Shown: positions 37,393 through 45,869 of the stretch, piece after piece | How positions within the stretch are numbered: position 1 is the first letter of the stretch | Layout: every line of letters starts with the position of its first letter | Assembly: GCA_000702525.1 (NCBI GenBank) | Contig: JNIN01000001.1 | Location: 930,001 to 994,000 of the forward strand | From: Lachnospiraceae bacterium AC2012 | GTDB taxonomy: Bacteria; Bacillota; Clostridia; Lachnospirales; Lachnospiraceae | Direction: 5' to 3' | Length of the DNA stretch: 64,000 bases | Translations under genes and position numbers: made by a program | The notes under the pieces: generated by a model | Told to the model about the DNA's origin: nothing | The model's input: only the letters and a program-made list of their open reading frames with translations | Databases searched by the model: none

Positions 37393-37425
37393 CTATCACT
37401 CCTACAAATTCCGATTTATCAACTT
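37393..37425. repeat. Intergenic quasi-palindrome, copy d
   Basis: CTACAAATTCCGATTTATCAAC; provides the last codons and stop of the epimerase gene and the ribosome site of the methyltransferase gene. Confidence 0.6.
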
Positions 37426-38256
37426 ATATATCCAATCATTAATATCCGAAAATACAAATCCATTTTTTCTTGCTTTCGAAGTATCATAAGATACATTTGC
37501 ACTTGTACCGTTATATGGAGCCGCATCCCCTGAAGCATCCAATATTACTTTTCTATTTGTTTGTTTTTCAATATATTCAACAAGCTCACGAGGTGAAATT
37601 TGCCCTTTAGAACTTCCATTTATAGCACCAGTGACAGTTGTATTAACCAGATGAGCTAAAAAATATCCTGCTTCTTTTTCATTTATAAATTCCATTCCAC
37701 AATCATAATCATCAATATTCATTGCTTCAGAATTTAAAATATGATCTATATAAAACTTCAATCGTCCTGTATAATCATTTTCCCCCATTACGACGGGATA
37801 TCTTACAAAAATGCACTGTGCATAATCTAAATATTCTAGCGCAGCTCTTTCCGCCTGACGTTTACCTTCTGCATAATCATCATTACGATCCATCCATACT
37901 AACTTATGAAACTGAGGATCAAAATCTGATTCTTTTATGTTTTCTTTATCCTTTGAGTAGACAGAGCAAGAAGACATTTGGATGTACTTCTTACAACTCA
38001 CATTACTCAAAAGATTCCTTACGTCATTGGAACAATAGGCAATCTTATCAATTATGACATCAAATTCTTTGTTTGCTAAAGCGTCTTTAACACTGTTGTA
38101 ATCTGAGCGATTCAACACAATTTGTTTTGTTGCTTCTTTAAATGGATTATTTGATAACCCACGAGTTGCAATTGTCACATCATGCCCATCTGCAATTAAT
38201 TTTTCAACCATTGGAATTCCAAAGAATCTGGTTCCACCTACTACTAATACATTCAT
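37402..38256 (-). CDS. NAD-dependent epimerase/dehydratase family protein
   Basis: Atypical short-chain dehydrogenase, 284 residues. The NAD-binding motif is LVVGGTRFFGIPMVEKL (GxxxxxG at the start); SSCSVYSKDKENI and YAEGKRQAERAALEY hold the catalytic Ser/Tyr/Lys. Substrate unknown, possibly a nucleotide sugar or polyketide-like reductase step. Own promoter upstream and a terminator of the neighbouring gene before it, so it is transcribed alone or with the genes downstream. Confidence 0.85.
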   Translation of the reverse strand: MNVLVVGGTRFFGIPMVEKLIADGHDVTIATRGLSNNPFKEATKQIVLNRSDYNSVKDALANKEFDVIIDKIAYCSNDVRNLLSNVSCKKYIQMSSCSVYSKDKENIKESDFDPQFHKLVWMDRNDDYAEGKRQAERAALEYLDYAQCIFVRYPVVMGENDYTGRLKFYIDHILNSEAMNIDDYDCGMEFINEKEAGYFLAHLVNTTVTGAINGSSKGQISPRELVEYIEKQTNRKVILDASGDAAPYNGTSANVSYDTSKARKNGFVFSDINDWIYKLINRNL

Positions 38257-38258
38257 AA

Positions 38259-38294
38259 TTTTGCCCCTAAAGATTCCGATTTGTTGATTTCACT
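38259..38294. repeat. Intergenic quasi-palindrome, copy e
   Basis: CTAAAGATTCCGATTTGTTG; includes the ribosome site (TAGGGGC on the minus strand) of the epimerase gene. Confidence 0.5.
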
Positions 38295-38346
38295 GTCTTC
38301 AATTATACAGAATCCTCATCCAGTAAGGAATACACAATTCAAAAGT
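38270..38346 (-). promoter_or_regulatory. Promoter block copy A (epimerase)
   Basis: Minus strand: ATTCCTTACTGGATGAGGAT then TCTGTATAAT, an interrupted dyad next to a good -10 box. A ~75-base relative with about 80% identity is at 38752-38827. The dyad between -35 and -10 resembles MerR-type promoters. Confidence 0.55.
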
Positions 38347-38354
38347 ACTAATAA

Positions 38355-38387
38355 AAAAGCAGCTACCTCAATCGGGATAACTGCTAT
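38355..38387 (-). terminator. Intrinsic terminator after the small membrane protein gene
   Basis: Minus strand AGCAGTTA/TAGCTGCT stem followed by six T. Confidence 0.8.
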
Positions 38388-38404
38388 GTAACACTCAATA
38401 TTCA

Positions 38405-38431
38405 ATTAGGGCGACAAATTGGAATTTATAC
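38405..38431. repeat. Intergenic quasi-palindrome, copy f
   Basis: GGGCGACAAATTGGAATTTATAC, directly after the stop codon of the membrane protein gene. Confidence 0.5.
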
Positions 38432-38734
38432 TATTCCCCTCCCCCAAAAGCATGCTACTAAAATTATGCAGATAACAGAGGGAATGAAGATAAGCAGTCT
38501 GTTTTTCTTATTTCCAAATTGAATATATCCATAACCTAAGATGTTTGCTATTATTAGCGGAATCATTCCAATAGTAAGTAGCCAACCTCCTCTTTCCCAT
38601 CTTTCCATCGGCAGCATTGCATCTGGTGCATCAACTATATTGCCTTCAAAAAGAAACAAATAACTGCTATAAGTAAGGCATAGGCAACCAATCGCATTTA
38701 ACAAAATTAGTAACCAAGATAATGCGTTTTTCAT
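38426..38734 (-). CDS. Small membrane protein, 102 aa
   Basis: No family recognised. Three hydrophobic segments (about 4-28, 51-72 and 80-102), charged loop EGNIVDAPDAMLPMERWERGG between the first two, no signal peptide cleavage site obvious. Own promoter block B and own terminator. Flanked by the intergenic repeat on both sides like the other genes of the series. Confidence 0.65.
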   Translation of the reverse strand: MKNALSWLLILLNAIGCLCLTYSSYLFLFEGNIVDAPDAMLPMERWERGGWLLTIGMIPLIIANILGYGYIQFGNKKNRLLIFIPSVICIILVACFWGRGIV

Positions 38735-38740
38735 ATTTAT

Positions 38741-38774
38741 AATCCTTTCAAACCGCGATCTGTTAATTTCGCTG
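38741..38774. repeat. Intergenic quasi-palindrome, copy g (divergent)
   Basis: AAACCGCGATCTGTTAATTTCG; matches the others in shape but with more changes. Confidence 0.4.
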
Positions 38775-38827
38775 CCTTTAATTATACAGAATCCTCCTCC
38801 CGTAAGGAATATACAAGTTCAAAACTC
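38752..38827 (-). promoter_or_regulatory. Promoter block copy B (small membrane protein)
   Basis: Minus strand ATTCCTTACGGGAGGAGGAT then TCTGTATAAT; about 80% identical over 75 bases to block A at 38270-38346. Confidence 0.55.
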
Positions 38828-39196
38828 TTGTAATATGGTTGCAATATCACCATCAATACATATACTTCTATCTGCAATTTCCTCTGGGCAGAATGCTTCG
38901 CCATAATTTAAGCAGGCATATACCGCCTTCTCATTTGCCAATGTCATCTGCCAGAACGGATAAAATCCACCTGAGTACATATCTCTTATTCCAAATCTTT
39001 TGGCAAAGTCATAGAAGTATTTTTCAAAACGCTCTCCACTGTAAGTAAGGCCTGCAGATGTGGATAATCCAGCGCCTGCACCAATGACAATTGCGTCTGC
39101 TTCCTTGATTTCTGTTTTAAGTCTGCTTATCTGTTCTTCTTTGTTTCCCTTACATAAGTTTTTCATAAATGGCCTTATCCTCATCTTTGAAAACAT
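38819..39196 (-). pseudogene. Sir2-family protein with internal in-frame deletion
   Basis: The first ~80 residues (KEADAIVIGAGAGLSTSAGL to MYSGGFYPF) are the N-terminal NAD-binding part of a class M-like sirtuin (SirTM). They then join directly to FWQMTLANEKAVYACLNYGE and DRSICIDGDI, which is the C-terminus of the same family. The middle ~150 residues, with the catalytic His and zinc-finger Cys, are gone. The shared YPF at the joint suggests deletion between short repeats. Inactive as a deacylase or ADP-ribosyltransferase. Confidence 0.78.
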
Positions 39197-39262
39197 TGAA
39201 TATCACCCTTTCTACCTTACCAGGAGGCAGATGTAATTGTAATGGTTACATCAAAATTTTTT

Positions 39263-39299
39263 CAAAAAAAACATCGGATATCCTAAGATACCGATGTTC
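39263..39299 (-). terminator. Intrinsic terminator of hcp
   Basis: Minus strand AACATCGG/CCGATGTT stem with inner TAT/ATA, then eight T. Confidence 0.85.
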
Positions 39300-39308
39300 T
39301 TCTTTAAA

Positions 39309-40940
39309 TTAAATAAGTTTGCAAATATCATCCTCTACATTTGTGATTCCTGCTATACCAAAATTCTGTACAAGCACATTGGCAACATTTGGTGAAAGAA
39401 ATGCAGGAAGTGTTGGTCCCAAGTGAATATTCTTGACTCCTAAATATAAAAGGGCAAGTAAAACTATTACAGCCTTCTGTTCATACCATGAAATGTTGTA
39501 GACAATTGGAAGATCATTTACATCATCAAGCTTAAATACTTCTTTAAGCTTTAATGCAATAAGTGCAAGTGAATAGGAGTCATTACACTGTCCTGCATCC
39601 AAAACTCTTGGTATTCCATTGATATCACCTAATTTTAGCTTATTGTATTTATACTTTGCACAGCCTGCTGTAAGAATTACTGTATCTTTTGGAAGAGCCT
39701 GAGCAAACTCAGTATAGTAACTTCTACTTTTTGCTCTTCCATCGCAACCAGCCATGACAACAAACTTTTTGATTGCTCCAGTTTTAACTGCATCTACTAC
39801 GCTATCTGCAAGAGCAAATACCTGCTCATGAGCAAATCCACCAATGATTTCTCCGCGTTCTATTTCCATAGGTGCTGCACATTTCTTTGCCATTTCAATG
39901 ATTTCAGAGAAATCCTTTGTTTCACCATATGGCGAATCAATATGTTTACATCCAGGATATCCTGCTGCACCTGTTGTAAACATTCTATCTTTATAAGATT
40001 CTGCAGGTGGCACAATACAATTTGTTGTCATCAGAATTGGGCCATTGAAACTTGCAAATTCTTCCTTCTGCTTCCACCATGCATTACCATAGTTTCCAGC
40101 AAAATTATCATATTTCTTAAAGAATGGGTAATAGTGGGCTGGTAACATTTCTGAGTGAGTATATACATCTACTCCTGTGCCTTTAGTCTGCTCTAAAAGC
40201 ATCTCCAAATCCTTCAGATCATGCCCTGAAATAAGAATACCAGGGTTATTTCTAACACCAATATCTACCTTTGTGATTTCAGGATTACCATAAGCTGATG
40301 TATTAGCTTCATCAAGAAGTGCCATGCCATCCACTCCATATTTACCTGTCTCAAGAGTTAACGCAATCAGATCATCTACGGAAAGACTGTCATCTAAAGT
40401 AGCTGCTATCGCTTTTTGAAGAAATGCATCGACATCCTCATTATCCTTTAAAAGAGCATTTGCGTGCTTCGAATAAGCAGCAAGTCCCTTAAGACCATAT
40501 GTTATCAACTCTCTCAATGAACGAATATCTTCATTTTCTGTTGAAAGAACACCTACTGTCTTAGCTTTTTCATCATACTGTGATTTATCTCCATCCCAGA
40601 TAGCCGCATCTGGAAGATTACTCTTATCTGTAAGCTTTTCTATTAACTGTTCTTTTACGTTAATCGTTTCTTCTATCTTCTGAGCTATTGAATCATAATC
40701 AAAATTTGCATTTGTAATTGTTGTAAAAAGATTTACCGAAATCATATGATTAACAACTTCCGATACTTCCTTGCCCTCTGCTCTAAGCTTTGTTGTCACA
40801 TAGGAAAGACCTTTGGTAACATATACCAGTAAATCCTGAAGATTTGCTACCTCTGGCTTCTTTCCACAAACACCTGACATGGTACAACCCGTGCAGCCTG
40901 CTGTTTCCTGACACTGATAACAAAACATCTTATTTTCCAT
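39309..40940 (-). CDS. hcp: Hybrid cluster protein (hydroxylamine/NO reductase)
   Basis: Iron-sulfur enzyme that reduces nitric oxide and hydroxylamine, protecting anaerobes from nitrosative stress. 543 residues, the class of strict anaerobes. N-terminal cluster motif [20 protein letters not shown]; hybrid-cluster ligands in the C-terminal half include [25 protein letters not shown] and [11 protein letters not shown]. Divergent from the Crp/Fnr regulator gene; its promoter carries the regulator's likely operator at -41. Ribosome site GGAGG. Confidence 0.96.
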   Translation of the reverse strand: MENKMFCYQCQETAGCTGCTMSGVCGKKPEVANLQDLLVYVTKGLSYVTTKLRAEGKEVSEVVNHMISVNLFTTITNANFDYDSIAQKIEETINVKEQLIEKLTDKSNLPDAAIWDGDKSQYDEKAKTVGVLSTENEDIRSLRELITYGLKGLAAYSKHANALLKDNEDVDAFLQKAIAATLDDSLSVDDLIALTLETGKYGVDGMALLDEANTSAYGNPEITKVDIGVRNNPGILISGHDLKDLEMLLEQTKGTGVDVYTHSEMLPAHYYPFFKKYDNFAGNYGNAWWKQKEEFASFNGPILMTTNCIVPPAESYKDRMFTTGAAGYPGCKHIDSPYGETKDFSEIIEMAKKCAAPMEIERGEIIGGFAHEQVFALADSVVDAVKTGAIKKFVVMAGCDGRAKSRSYYTEFAQALPKDTVILTAGCAKYKYNKLKLGDINGIPRVLDAGQCNDSYSLALIALKLKEVFKLDDVNDLPIVYNISWYEQKAVIVLLALLYLGVKNIHLGPTLPAFLSPNVANVLVQNFGIAGITNVEDDICKLI

Positions 40941-40981
40941 TATTGACCTCCATTTTTTTACCGTATTTCTTGGATGCTCAT

Positions 40982-40987
40982 AATATA
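40982..40987 (-). promoter_or_regulatory. -10 box of hcp
   Basis: TATATT on the minus strand, 30-35 bases from the centre of the palindrome at 41010-41023; no good -35 box, as in activator-dependent promoters. Confidence 0.7.
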
Positions 40988-41009
40988 CAGCTAGAAGGGG
41001 AGTCAGTTT

Positions 41010-41023
41010 GTTGCAATTGCAAC
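41010..41023. promoter_or_regulatory. Operator GTTGCAATTGCAAC between hcp and its regulator
   Basis: Perfect 14-base palindrome. For hcp it is centred about 41 bases before the transcription start (class II activation). For the regulator gene it covers the -35 box (TTGCAA at 41011-41016, 17 bases, TATAAT at 41034-41039), which fits self-repression. Confidence 0.8.
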
Positions 41024-41045
41024 GTTTTGATTTTATAATGTGCTT

Positions 41046-41699
41046 ATGAAAGAAATAGATTATAATGATATTCCTCTATTTGAGGGAATCCATCCAGACA
41101 ATTTAAATAGACTGCTAATATGCATCAAATCCTTTAAAAAGGATTTTGAAAAAGGGGAGACCATCATTATGGAAAAGGACAAAGTCCCTTATATCGGCAT
41201 TGTTCTCTTTGGAAATGTGCACCTTTTGAAAGAAGATGTATGGGGTAACTCATCCCTGCTATCCTATGTTGGTCCAGGCGAACTGTTTGGCGAAAATTTC
41301 GCTGTCAGTGTCGAACAAGAATCTTCTGTTACTTTTGTTGCCGTAGAAAAAACAAGAGTATTATTTCTTGCTGCCTCAAAAATTATCCATACATGTGAGA
41401 ATGCTTGTAGCTTCCATGCCAGAATTGCAGAAAACATGTTTCATCTACTAGGGCAAAAAAGTATATCCTATATGAATAAACTGGAAATCATGTCAAAAGA
41501 TTCTATTAGAGGAAAACTTATGGCATACATTTCAATGCTTGCTCAGCAACAAAAATCAAAATATATAAAAGCTCCCCTGTCCAGAACGCAACTAGCGGAT
41601 TACTTATCCATAAACCGCAGCGCTATGACAAGAGAGCTTGGTAAAATGCGTGACGAAGGAATTATCGACTTCGATAGAAATACCTTTGTCATCAAATAA
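41046..41699 (+). CDS. Crp/Fnr-family regulator, HcpR-like
   Basis: 217 residues: cyclic-nucleotide-binding-like beta-barrel (about 15-115; [14 protein letters not shown] and [11 protein letters not shown]), dimer helix, then a C-terminal helix-turn-helix ([20 protein letters not shown]). No Fnr-type cysteine cluster at the N-terminus. Its place opposite hcp and the matching palindromes point to the nitrosative-stress regulator HcpR. The predicted transcription start (about 41046) coincides with the ATG and no ribosome site is present, so the mRNA may be leaderless; GTG at 41040 is an alternative start. Confidence 0.87.
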   Translation: MKEIDYNDIPLFEGIHPDNLNRLLICIKSFKKDFEKGETIIMEKDKVPYIGIVLFGNVHLLKEDVWGNSSLLSYVGPGELFGENFAVSVEQESSVTFVAVEKTRVLFLAASKIIHTCENACSFHARIAENMFHLLGQKSISYMNKLEIMSKDSIRGKLMAYISMLAQQQKSKYIKAPLSRTQLADYLSINRSAMTRELGKMRDEGIIDFDRNTFVIK

Positions 41700-41701
41700 T
41701 T

Positions 41702-42943
41702 CTATTTTTCAAAATGCTTTTTTGCTTCATCCATTTTTTGAACGCATTCCATTGTGCCGATATATTGTCCATTGTCATCTCGAACTGCAATGTACTCTAC
41801 AAGCACTGGGATGCCTTCTTTTTCCATCCAAACCGACACTTTATCCCTAGCGCCAGATTTGAAGTCCTCAATTATAGTCCTAACCATCATCTCAATCTTT
41901 GGTGGATGACAACTATACACATCACGTCCTATGGCCATGCCAGCACGTTTAAATAGCTTTGGCCCTTCGTTAAAGAAACAGTTTATATCATTTTCATCTA
42001 TAAATGATATTTCTATGGGAAGAGTATTGAGTATTGCTCTAAGTTGAGCAGGTGTGAAATGTCCACCTGGGAGATTAATCATTTCTTCTGAAGCATTACT
42101 AAGTGATTTTTCTTTAGACAACGCCTCTTCTGCCTCAGGCCATTTTATGAAATCCACCAAACAAGGCGCATAATCCTTTGAATCCTGATAAATCTGGTAC
42201 CATTCTTCCTCAGTGAAAAATCGAGTACAAATAGGAAATAGAATGTTCTGCTCCTTATAAATCATTTCCTCCATACGGCTAATGGCATGTTCTAATCTAT
42301 TCACATATTCAATTTTTCTAAAGTCAGAATCTGCTATAAATTTAAGTTCATCCCTAATCTCATCGTCAACCGACCACATAACATCGGAAGGGCCTGAAAT
42401 CTCGTATTTAACCTTCATGTGAGGGTAAAGCAAATCACCTTTCTTGGCATAATGAATGGCTACTTTTCTTAAACGATCTATAAGTTCCTTTATCTTACTA
42501 TTATTTACATCTGATGGATCAATCTTAATGTTTTCAATCAATCCCTTTGTTTTATTAATCACTTCCGTGAGAGCTTCATTTTCCTTCGTAAAAAGATGAA
42601 GTGGATGTCCCACTATTTCAGCCTGCTTTTTTGCAGCTTCTCTTTTTTCTATAGTGATATTGTTTGTCACTCTTGCAGCTGATGCTTCCACTTCTTTTTC
42701 TGCATTAGCTATTTTCTCTTCTCTAGTTTTACCATGGAACAATGCTGAATGAACATCGCAAAGCTTTTGCACCTCTGTAAAAGGCACACCTTCTTTCATC
42801 AGCTGTTGCTCAGCCTGCATGACATGAAACGCCTCAACATCAGAAAAATGATCTACAAAATCTTTGCGAACTGATTCTAGACTTTCTCCATTGCTAAGGC
42901 GCTTTATATAATCTTTTAATAATTCAATATTCTTCTCTTCCAT
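41702..42943 (-). CDS. DUF438/hemerythrin/PAS protein
   Basis: 413 residues with three parts: DUF438 (about 1-75), a hemerythrin-like HHE helical domain (about 105-260; residues such as HPLHLFTKENE, IHYAKKGDLLYPHM and EEMIYKEQNILFP provide His/Glu metal ligands) and a PAS domain (about 290-410; GRDVYSCHPPKIEMM). This domain set is common in anaerobes next to hcp and is thought to sense or bind NO or O2; function not established. Its promoter carries the same operator as hcp at the same distance. Confidence 0.87.
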   Translation of the reverse strand: MEEKNIELLKDYIKRLSNGESLESVRKDFVDHFSDVEAFHVMQAEQQLMKEGVPFTEVQKLCDVHSALFHGKTREEKIANAEKEVEASAARVTNNITIEKREAAKKQAEIVGHPLHLFTKENEALTEVINKTKGLIENIKIDPSDVNNSKIKELIDRLRKVAIHYAKKGDLLYPHMKVKYEISGPSDVMWSVDDEIRDELKFIADSDFRKIEYVNRLEHAISRMEEMIYKEQNILFPICTRFFTEEEWYQIYQDSKDYAPCLVDFIKWPEAEEALSKEKSLSNASEEMINLPGGHFTPAQLRAILNTLPIEISFIDENDINCFFNEGPKLFKRAGMAIGRDVYSCHPPKIEMMVRTIIEDFKSGARDKVSVWMEKEGIPVLVEYIAVRDDNGQYIGTMECVQKMDEAKKHFEK

Positions 42944-42983
42944 GGCTAACCTCCAATTCCAATCAATCTATATTTACACATAC

Positions 42984-42989
42984 AATATA
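42984..42989 (-). promoter_or_regulatory. -10 box of the DUF438 gene
   Basis: TATATT, 30-35 bases from the centre of the 16-base palindrome at 43011-43026, the same geometry as hcp. Confidence 0.7.
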
Positions 42990-43010
42990 TCAATTGTTTA
43001 TGTTTATAGT

Positions 43011-43026
43011 TGTTGCAATTGCAACA
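43011..43026. promoter_or_regulatory. Operator TGTTGCAATTGCAACA upstream of the DUF438 gene
   Basis: Perfect 16-base palindrome containing the same GTTGCAATTGCAAC core as the hcp site. Confidence 0.82.
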
Positions 43027-43065
43027 GTAAGCTCAGTTTAGATCCTCTTCACAATTTTTTCAGAA

Positions 43066-43665
43066 CTAATCAACTCGATCTGCATCTGTTATTTCACGAA
43101 TCACTCGGCACGGATTTCCGGCAGCCAGACTATTCGGTGGAATATCTCTTGTCACAACGCTTCCAGCGCCTATGACAGAACCTTCGCCAATGGTTACGCC
43201 ACCGCATATCGTAACATTTCCAGCGATCCAAGTATTATCACCGATTGTAATTGGCTTGCCATACTCCTTGTCTGTCAAAACACCGTCTTCCCGATAATAG
43301 GTATTTCGGTCTTGCCATCTCAATGGATGCAACGGTGTCAATAGGGATACATTCGGTCCCATAAAGACATCCTTTCCAATCGTTACTGGACAGGTATCCA
43401 GAACGGTAAGATTGAAGTTTGCATAGGTTCGTTCGCCTATGCTGGTAAAACATCCATAATCGAACTGAAACGGCCCCTGCAGATAGACTCCTTCCCCGAG
43501 ATTACCAATCAGTTCTTTCATAATAGACTGTCGCTTTTCTTCCTCTGTTTCAAATGTCGCATTATATTCCGCCGAAAGTCTATGCGCTTTCGCACGAAGT
43601 TCCAGAAGTTCTGGATCATTCGGGTCATAGATCTTCCCAGCAAGCATTAACTCTTTTTGATTCAT
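43066..43665 (-). CDS. Sugar O-acetyltransferase (maltose/galactoside acetyltransferase type)
   Basis: Hexapeptide-repeat acetyltransferase of the LacA/Maa/NodL group; transfers acetyl from acetyl-CoA to a sugar. 199 residues. N-terminal Maa-type helix MNQKELMLAGKIYDPNDPEL, then left-handed beta-helix repeats; the catalytic His is in LLTPLHPLRW, and GAGSVVTRDIPPNSLAAGNPCRVIR is the typical end. Start overlaps the upstream phosphoesterase by 4 bases. Confidence 0.93.
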   Translation of the reverse strand: MNQKELMLAGKIYDPNDPELLELRAKAHRLSAEYNATFETEEEKRQSIMKELIGNLGEGVYLQGPFQFDYGCFTSIGERTYANFNLTVLDTCPVTIGKDVFMGPNVSLLTPLHPLRWQDRNTYYREDGVLTDKEYGKPITIGDNTWIAGNVTICGGVTIGEGSVIGAGSVVTRDIPPNSLAAGNPCRVIREITDADRVD

Positions 43666-44252
43666 GATAGTTCTCCCTCTTCCTGTTTTTCCAGTATTTC
43701 CTTTAAAGTCCGTGGTTCATACGCCATCCAAGGTTTCATACAACCAACATTAATTGCCGATGGCATAGACTGATGCAAATGTTCACATTTCGCACTCATC
43801 TCCTGCAGCGCATTCTGGTACATCTGATCCTCCTGGCTGTTATGCGTGTGCCCATATAGATGAATCCAACCTTTATCCATATTTTTCCAGCTAAAAATTG
43901 GATAATGACTCAAAACCAAATTGTAATTCTTTCCACCAAAAGCATCCTGAACTTCCTTATAATCACAAATCTCCATAAACAATTGCTTATAACGGTAATC
44001 TGAAACATCATCATGATTACCCCGAACCAGGACCTTACGCCCCCTTAATGTCGACACGAAAGAAATCAGTGCCTCAGCATTTCCACGCATGCTGATATCG
44101 CCCAGGATGTACACCGTATCACCATTCGTAACCTTGCTATTCCAATGCGTTCGAATATATTCATGCATATCGGCAAGCTCCTCGAACGGCCGATTGTCAA
44201 AATCGATTGATGACTTATGAAATAAATGTAAATCACTGATATAATATTTCAT
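43662..44252 (-). CDS. Metallophosphoesterase (calcineurin-like)
   Basis: 196 residues. All metal-binding motifs are present: YYISDLHLFH, ILGDISMRG, VRGNHDD, LSHYP and LYGHTHNS. The small single-domain form is like phage or bacterial YfcE-related phosphodiesterases; substrate unknown. Coupled with the O-acetyltransferase gene downstream (4-base overlap) and 18 bases after the macrodomain gene. Confidence 0.9.
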   Translation of the reverse strand: MKYYISDLHLFHKSSIDFDNRPFEELADMHEYIRTHWNSKVTNGDTVYILGDISMRGNAEALISFVSTLRGRKVLVRGNHDDVSDYRYKQLFMEICDYKEVQDAFGGKNYNLVLSHYPIFSWKNMDKGWIHLYGHTHNSQEDQMYQNALQEMSAKCEHLHQSMPSAINVGCMKPWMAYEPRTLKEILEKQEEGELS

Positions 44253-44270
44253 CGTTTGTTATCCTCATTA

Positions 44271-44786
44271 CTAATGTTTGCTGCGCGCAATGGCATCTTG
44301 ATATACCTGAAAAGTGTAGTCATCAAACAGAACCCATTCCACCACTTCGATTTCATTCGGATGGGTTTCTAAAAAACGGGAAACGGTATCAACTGCAATC
44401 GCTGCAGCTCGTTCCACCGGAAACCGATATACCCCAGTAGAAATCGATGGAAATGCTACATTTCGAATTCCATTTTCTACTGCTACCTTCAAAGAATTAA
44501 AATAGCAATTTGCCAATAATCCATCTTCGTTAGCATCTCCACCACGCCAAATCGGGCCCACTGTATGAATTACATATTGACAGGGCAAATGATACGCACC
44601 TGTAATTTTCGCCTGTCCTGTGTCGCAACCATGGAGGGCTCTACACTCTTCTAACAATTCCGGTCCTGCTGCCCTGTGAATGGCGCCATCCACTCCACCA
44701 CCACCTAGTAGTGAAGTATTAGCAGCATTCACGATTGCCTCCATGTCTGCGATTTTGGTAATGTCACCTTTTACTACTGTTATCAT
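44271..44786 (-). CDS. Macrodomain protein, O-acetyl-ADP-ribose deacetylase type
   Basis: 171 residues of MacroD/YmdB type, which removes ADP-ribose from acidic residues or deacetylates O-acetyl-ADP-ribose. Motifs: [19 protein letters not shown] (substrate-binding, about 19-37), [15 protein letters not shown] and the loop [14 protein letters not shown]. First gene of a likely three-gene unit with the phosphoesterase and the O-acetyltransferase. A damaged SirTM-like gene lies about 5 kb away, a family often linked to macrodomains. Confidence 0.93.
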   Translation of the reverse strand: MITVVKGDITKIADMEAIVNAANTSLLGGGGVDGAIHRAAGPELLEECRALHGCDTGQAKITGAYHLPCQYVIHTVGPIWRGGDANEDGLLANCYFNSLKVAVENGIRNVAFPSISTGVYRFPVERAAAIAVDTVSRFLETHPNEIEVVEWVLFDDYTFQVYQDAIARSKH

Positions 44787-44826
44787 GATTTACCCCTATT
44801 TGAATATGATCATACATCATACTAAT

Positions 44827-45168
44827 TTAAGATCTTTTCAACAAATACTTCTCATACGCTTTATGCACATCTAGATGCATATCTTTAAAAAACAAAATCC
44901 CCCAAACTATAAAAGTCGGTATCGCCAGATATGGCGTAAAAACCAGCGAAAGAATAGTTCCTACGAGCATAACTGCTGACCATAGGAAACACTGATTCCT
45001 GATATCTCTTGAAATAGCAGCTCGATCATACAAGGACTGCTCCTGTTCCGAAAAGGTATTAAAACCAGCAACAAACTTCGTAGCTTTTCCCTTAAATATT
45101 CCAAATAATAGACCTATAATTGCAAATGGTAAAACCAATACTCCACACATCCAAGCTCCAATGTTCAT
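44827..45168 (-). CDS. Small membrane protein, DUF3784-like
   Basis: 113 residues from the ATG with AGGAGG 6 bases upstream. Hydrophobic segments at about 5-26, 62-80 and 82-98; between them the block AGFNTFSEQEQSLYDRAAIS resembles the GYNTM...E..KYD pattern of DUF3784 proteins. Function unknown. Stand-alone gene; 40 bases from the macrodomain gene. Confidence 0.65.
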   Translation of the reverse strand: MNIGAWMCGVLVLPFAIIGLLFGIFKGKATKFVAGFNTFSEQEQSLYDRAAISRDIRNQCFLWSAVMLVGTILSLVFTPYLAIPTFIVWGILFFKDMHLDVHKAYEKYLLKRS

Positions 45169-45296
45169 AATAACCCTCCTCACGAAACATTGAGATTAAA
45201 CCCTATTACTTTTTCTTGATTAATCACATTTTTTCTTACAATAAAGTTTCTTCATAAATATCGCCTCAAAAAAAGTACTAATCCTTATTGTCAGAT

Positions 45297-45869
45297 TCAG
45301 TAAAATATCTTTCCAGCTTCAAGATTACTTCGATAAATACATGCCTTCGAGTAAAGTAAATTATCATGCAAACACTTCCCAGCCTTCGAACATTCCCTAT
45401 ACTTTGCACAACAACCAAACTTACTAGACTTTGACTGATAATGCTCTATTGCATAGATTACGTTTTGCTTTATAAAATCAACCATACTCTCAGAATTCTT
45501 ATTAAATCGAATCCTTCTTGACGCTGTACTTATATCTGTTTTCGTCTGTTCTAGTATCGTAGCATCTTTAGGAATCATCTCTTTTATGTCTTCAAACTGA
45601 TCGTCGTTAATACCAATATCTAAATCATCCGGCCTACTTTTTGCTGTACTAGGAGAAATTGTTAGCACTATCATATTTTGCTCAGGCAAATATATATCAA
45701 ACGGATAATCTGGCTCATAAATATATACTGTATGACTAATTATTCTTTCTGGCTCTTTTTGCGCTTTATTATCTGACATTAACAATGAACCATCCGGTAA
45801 ATTATACTCTTTTACCAACTTTTCTAGCATTCTTCTGATAGAAGGACACCAATTATTATTTTTTTCCAT
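45297..45869 (-). CDS. Uncharacterised protein with C-terminal cysteine-rich motif
   Basis: 190 residues. The first 140 have no recognised domain. The end FGCCAKYRECSKAGKCLHDN and SKACIYRSNLEAGKIFY carries six cysteines in a compact pattern, likely a zinc or iron-sulfur site; the same C-terminal block occurs on nuclease-type proteins in Clostridia, as far as I remember. It overlaps the exonuclease-BRCT gene by 14 bases, so translation is coupled and a joint function in DNA processing is likely. Confidence 0.65.
   Translation of the reverse strand: MEKNNNWCPSIRRMLEKLVKEYNLPDGSLLMSDNKAQKEPERIISHTVYIYEPDYPFDIYLPEQNMIVLTISPSTAKSRPDDLDIGINDDQFEDIKEMIPKDATILEQTKTDISTASRRIRFNKNSESMVDFIKQNVIYAIEHYQSKSSKFGCCAKYRECSKAGKCLHDNLLYSKACIYRSNLEAGKIFY

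Noticed and set aside
34561-38774. Repeated elements as plain terminators
   Set aside because: No T runs follow, orientation varies, and real terminators exist beside some of them.
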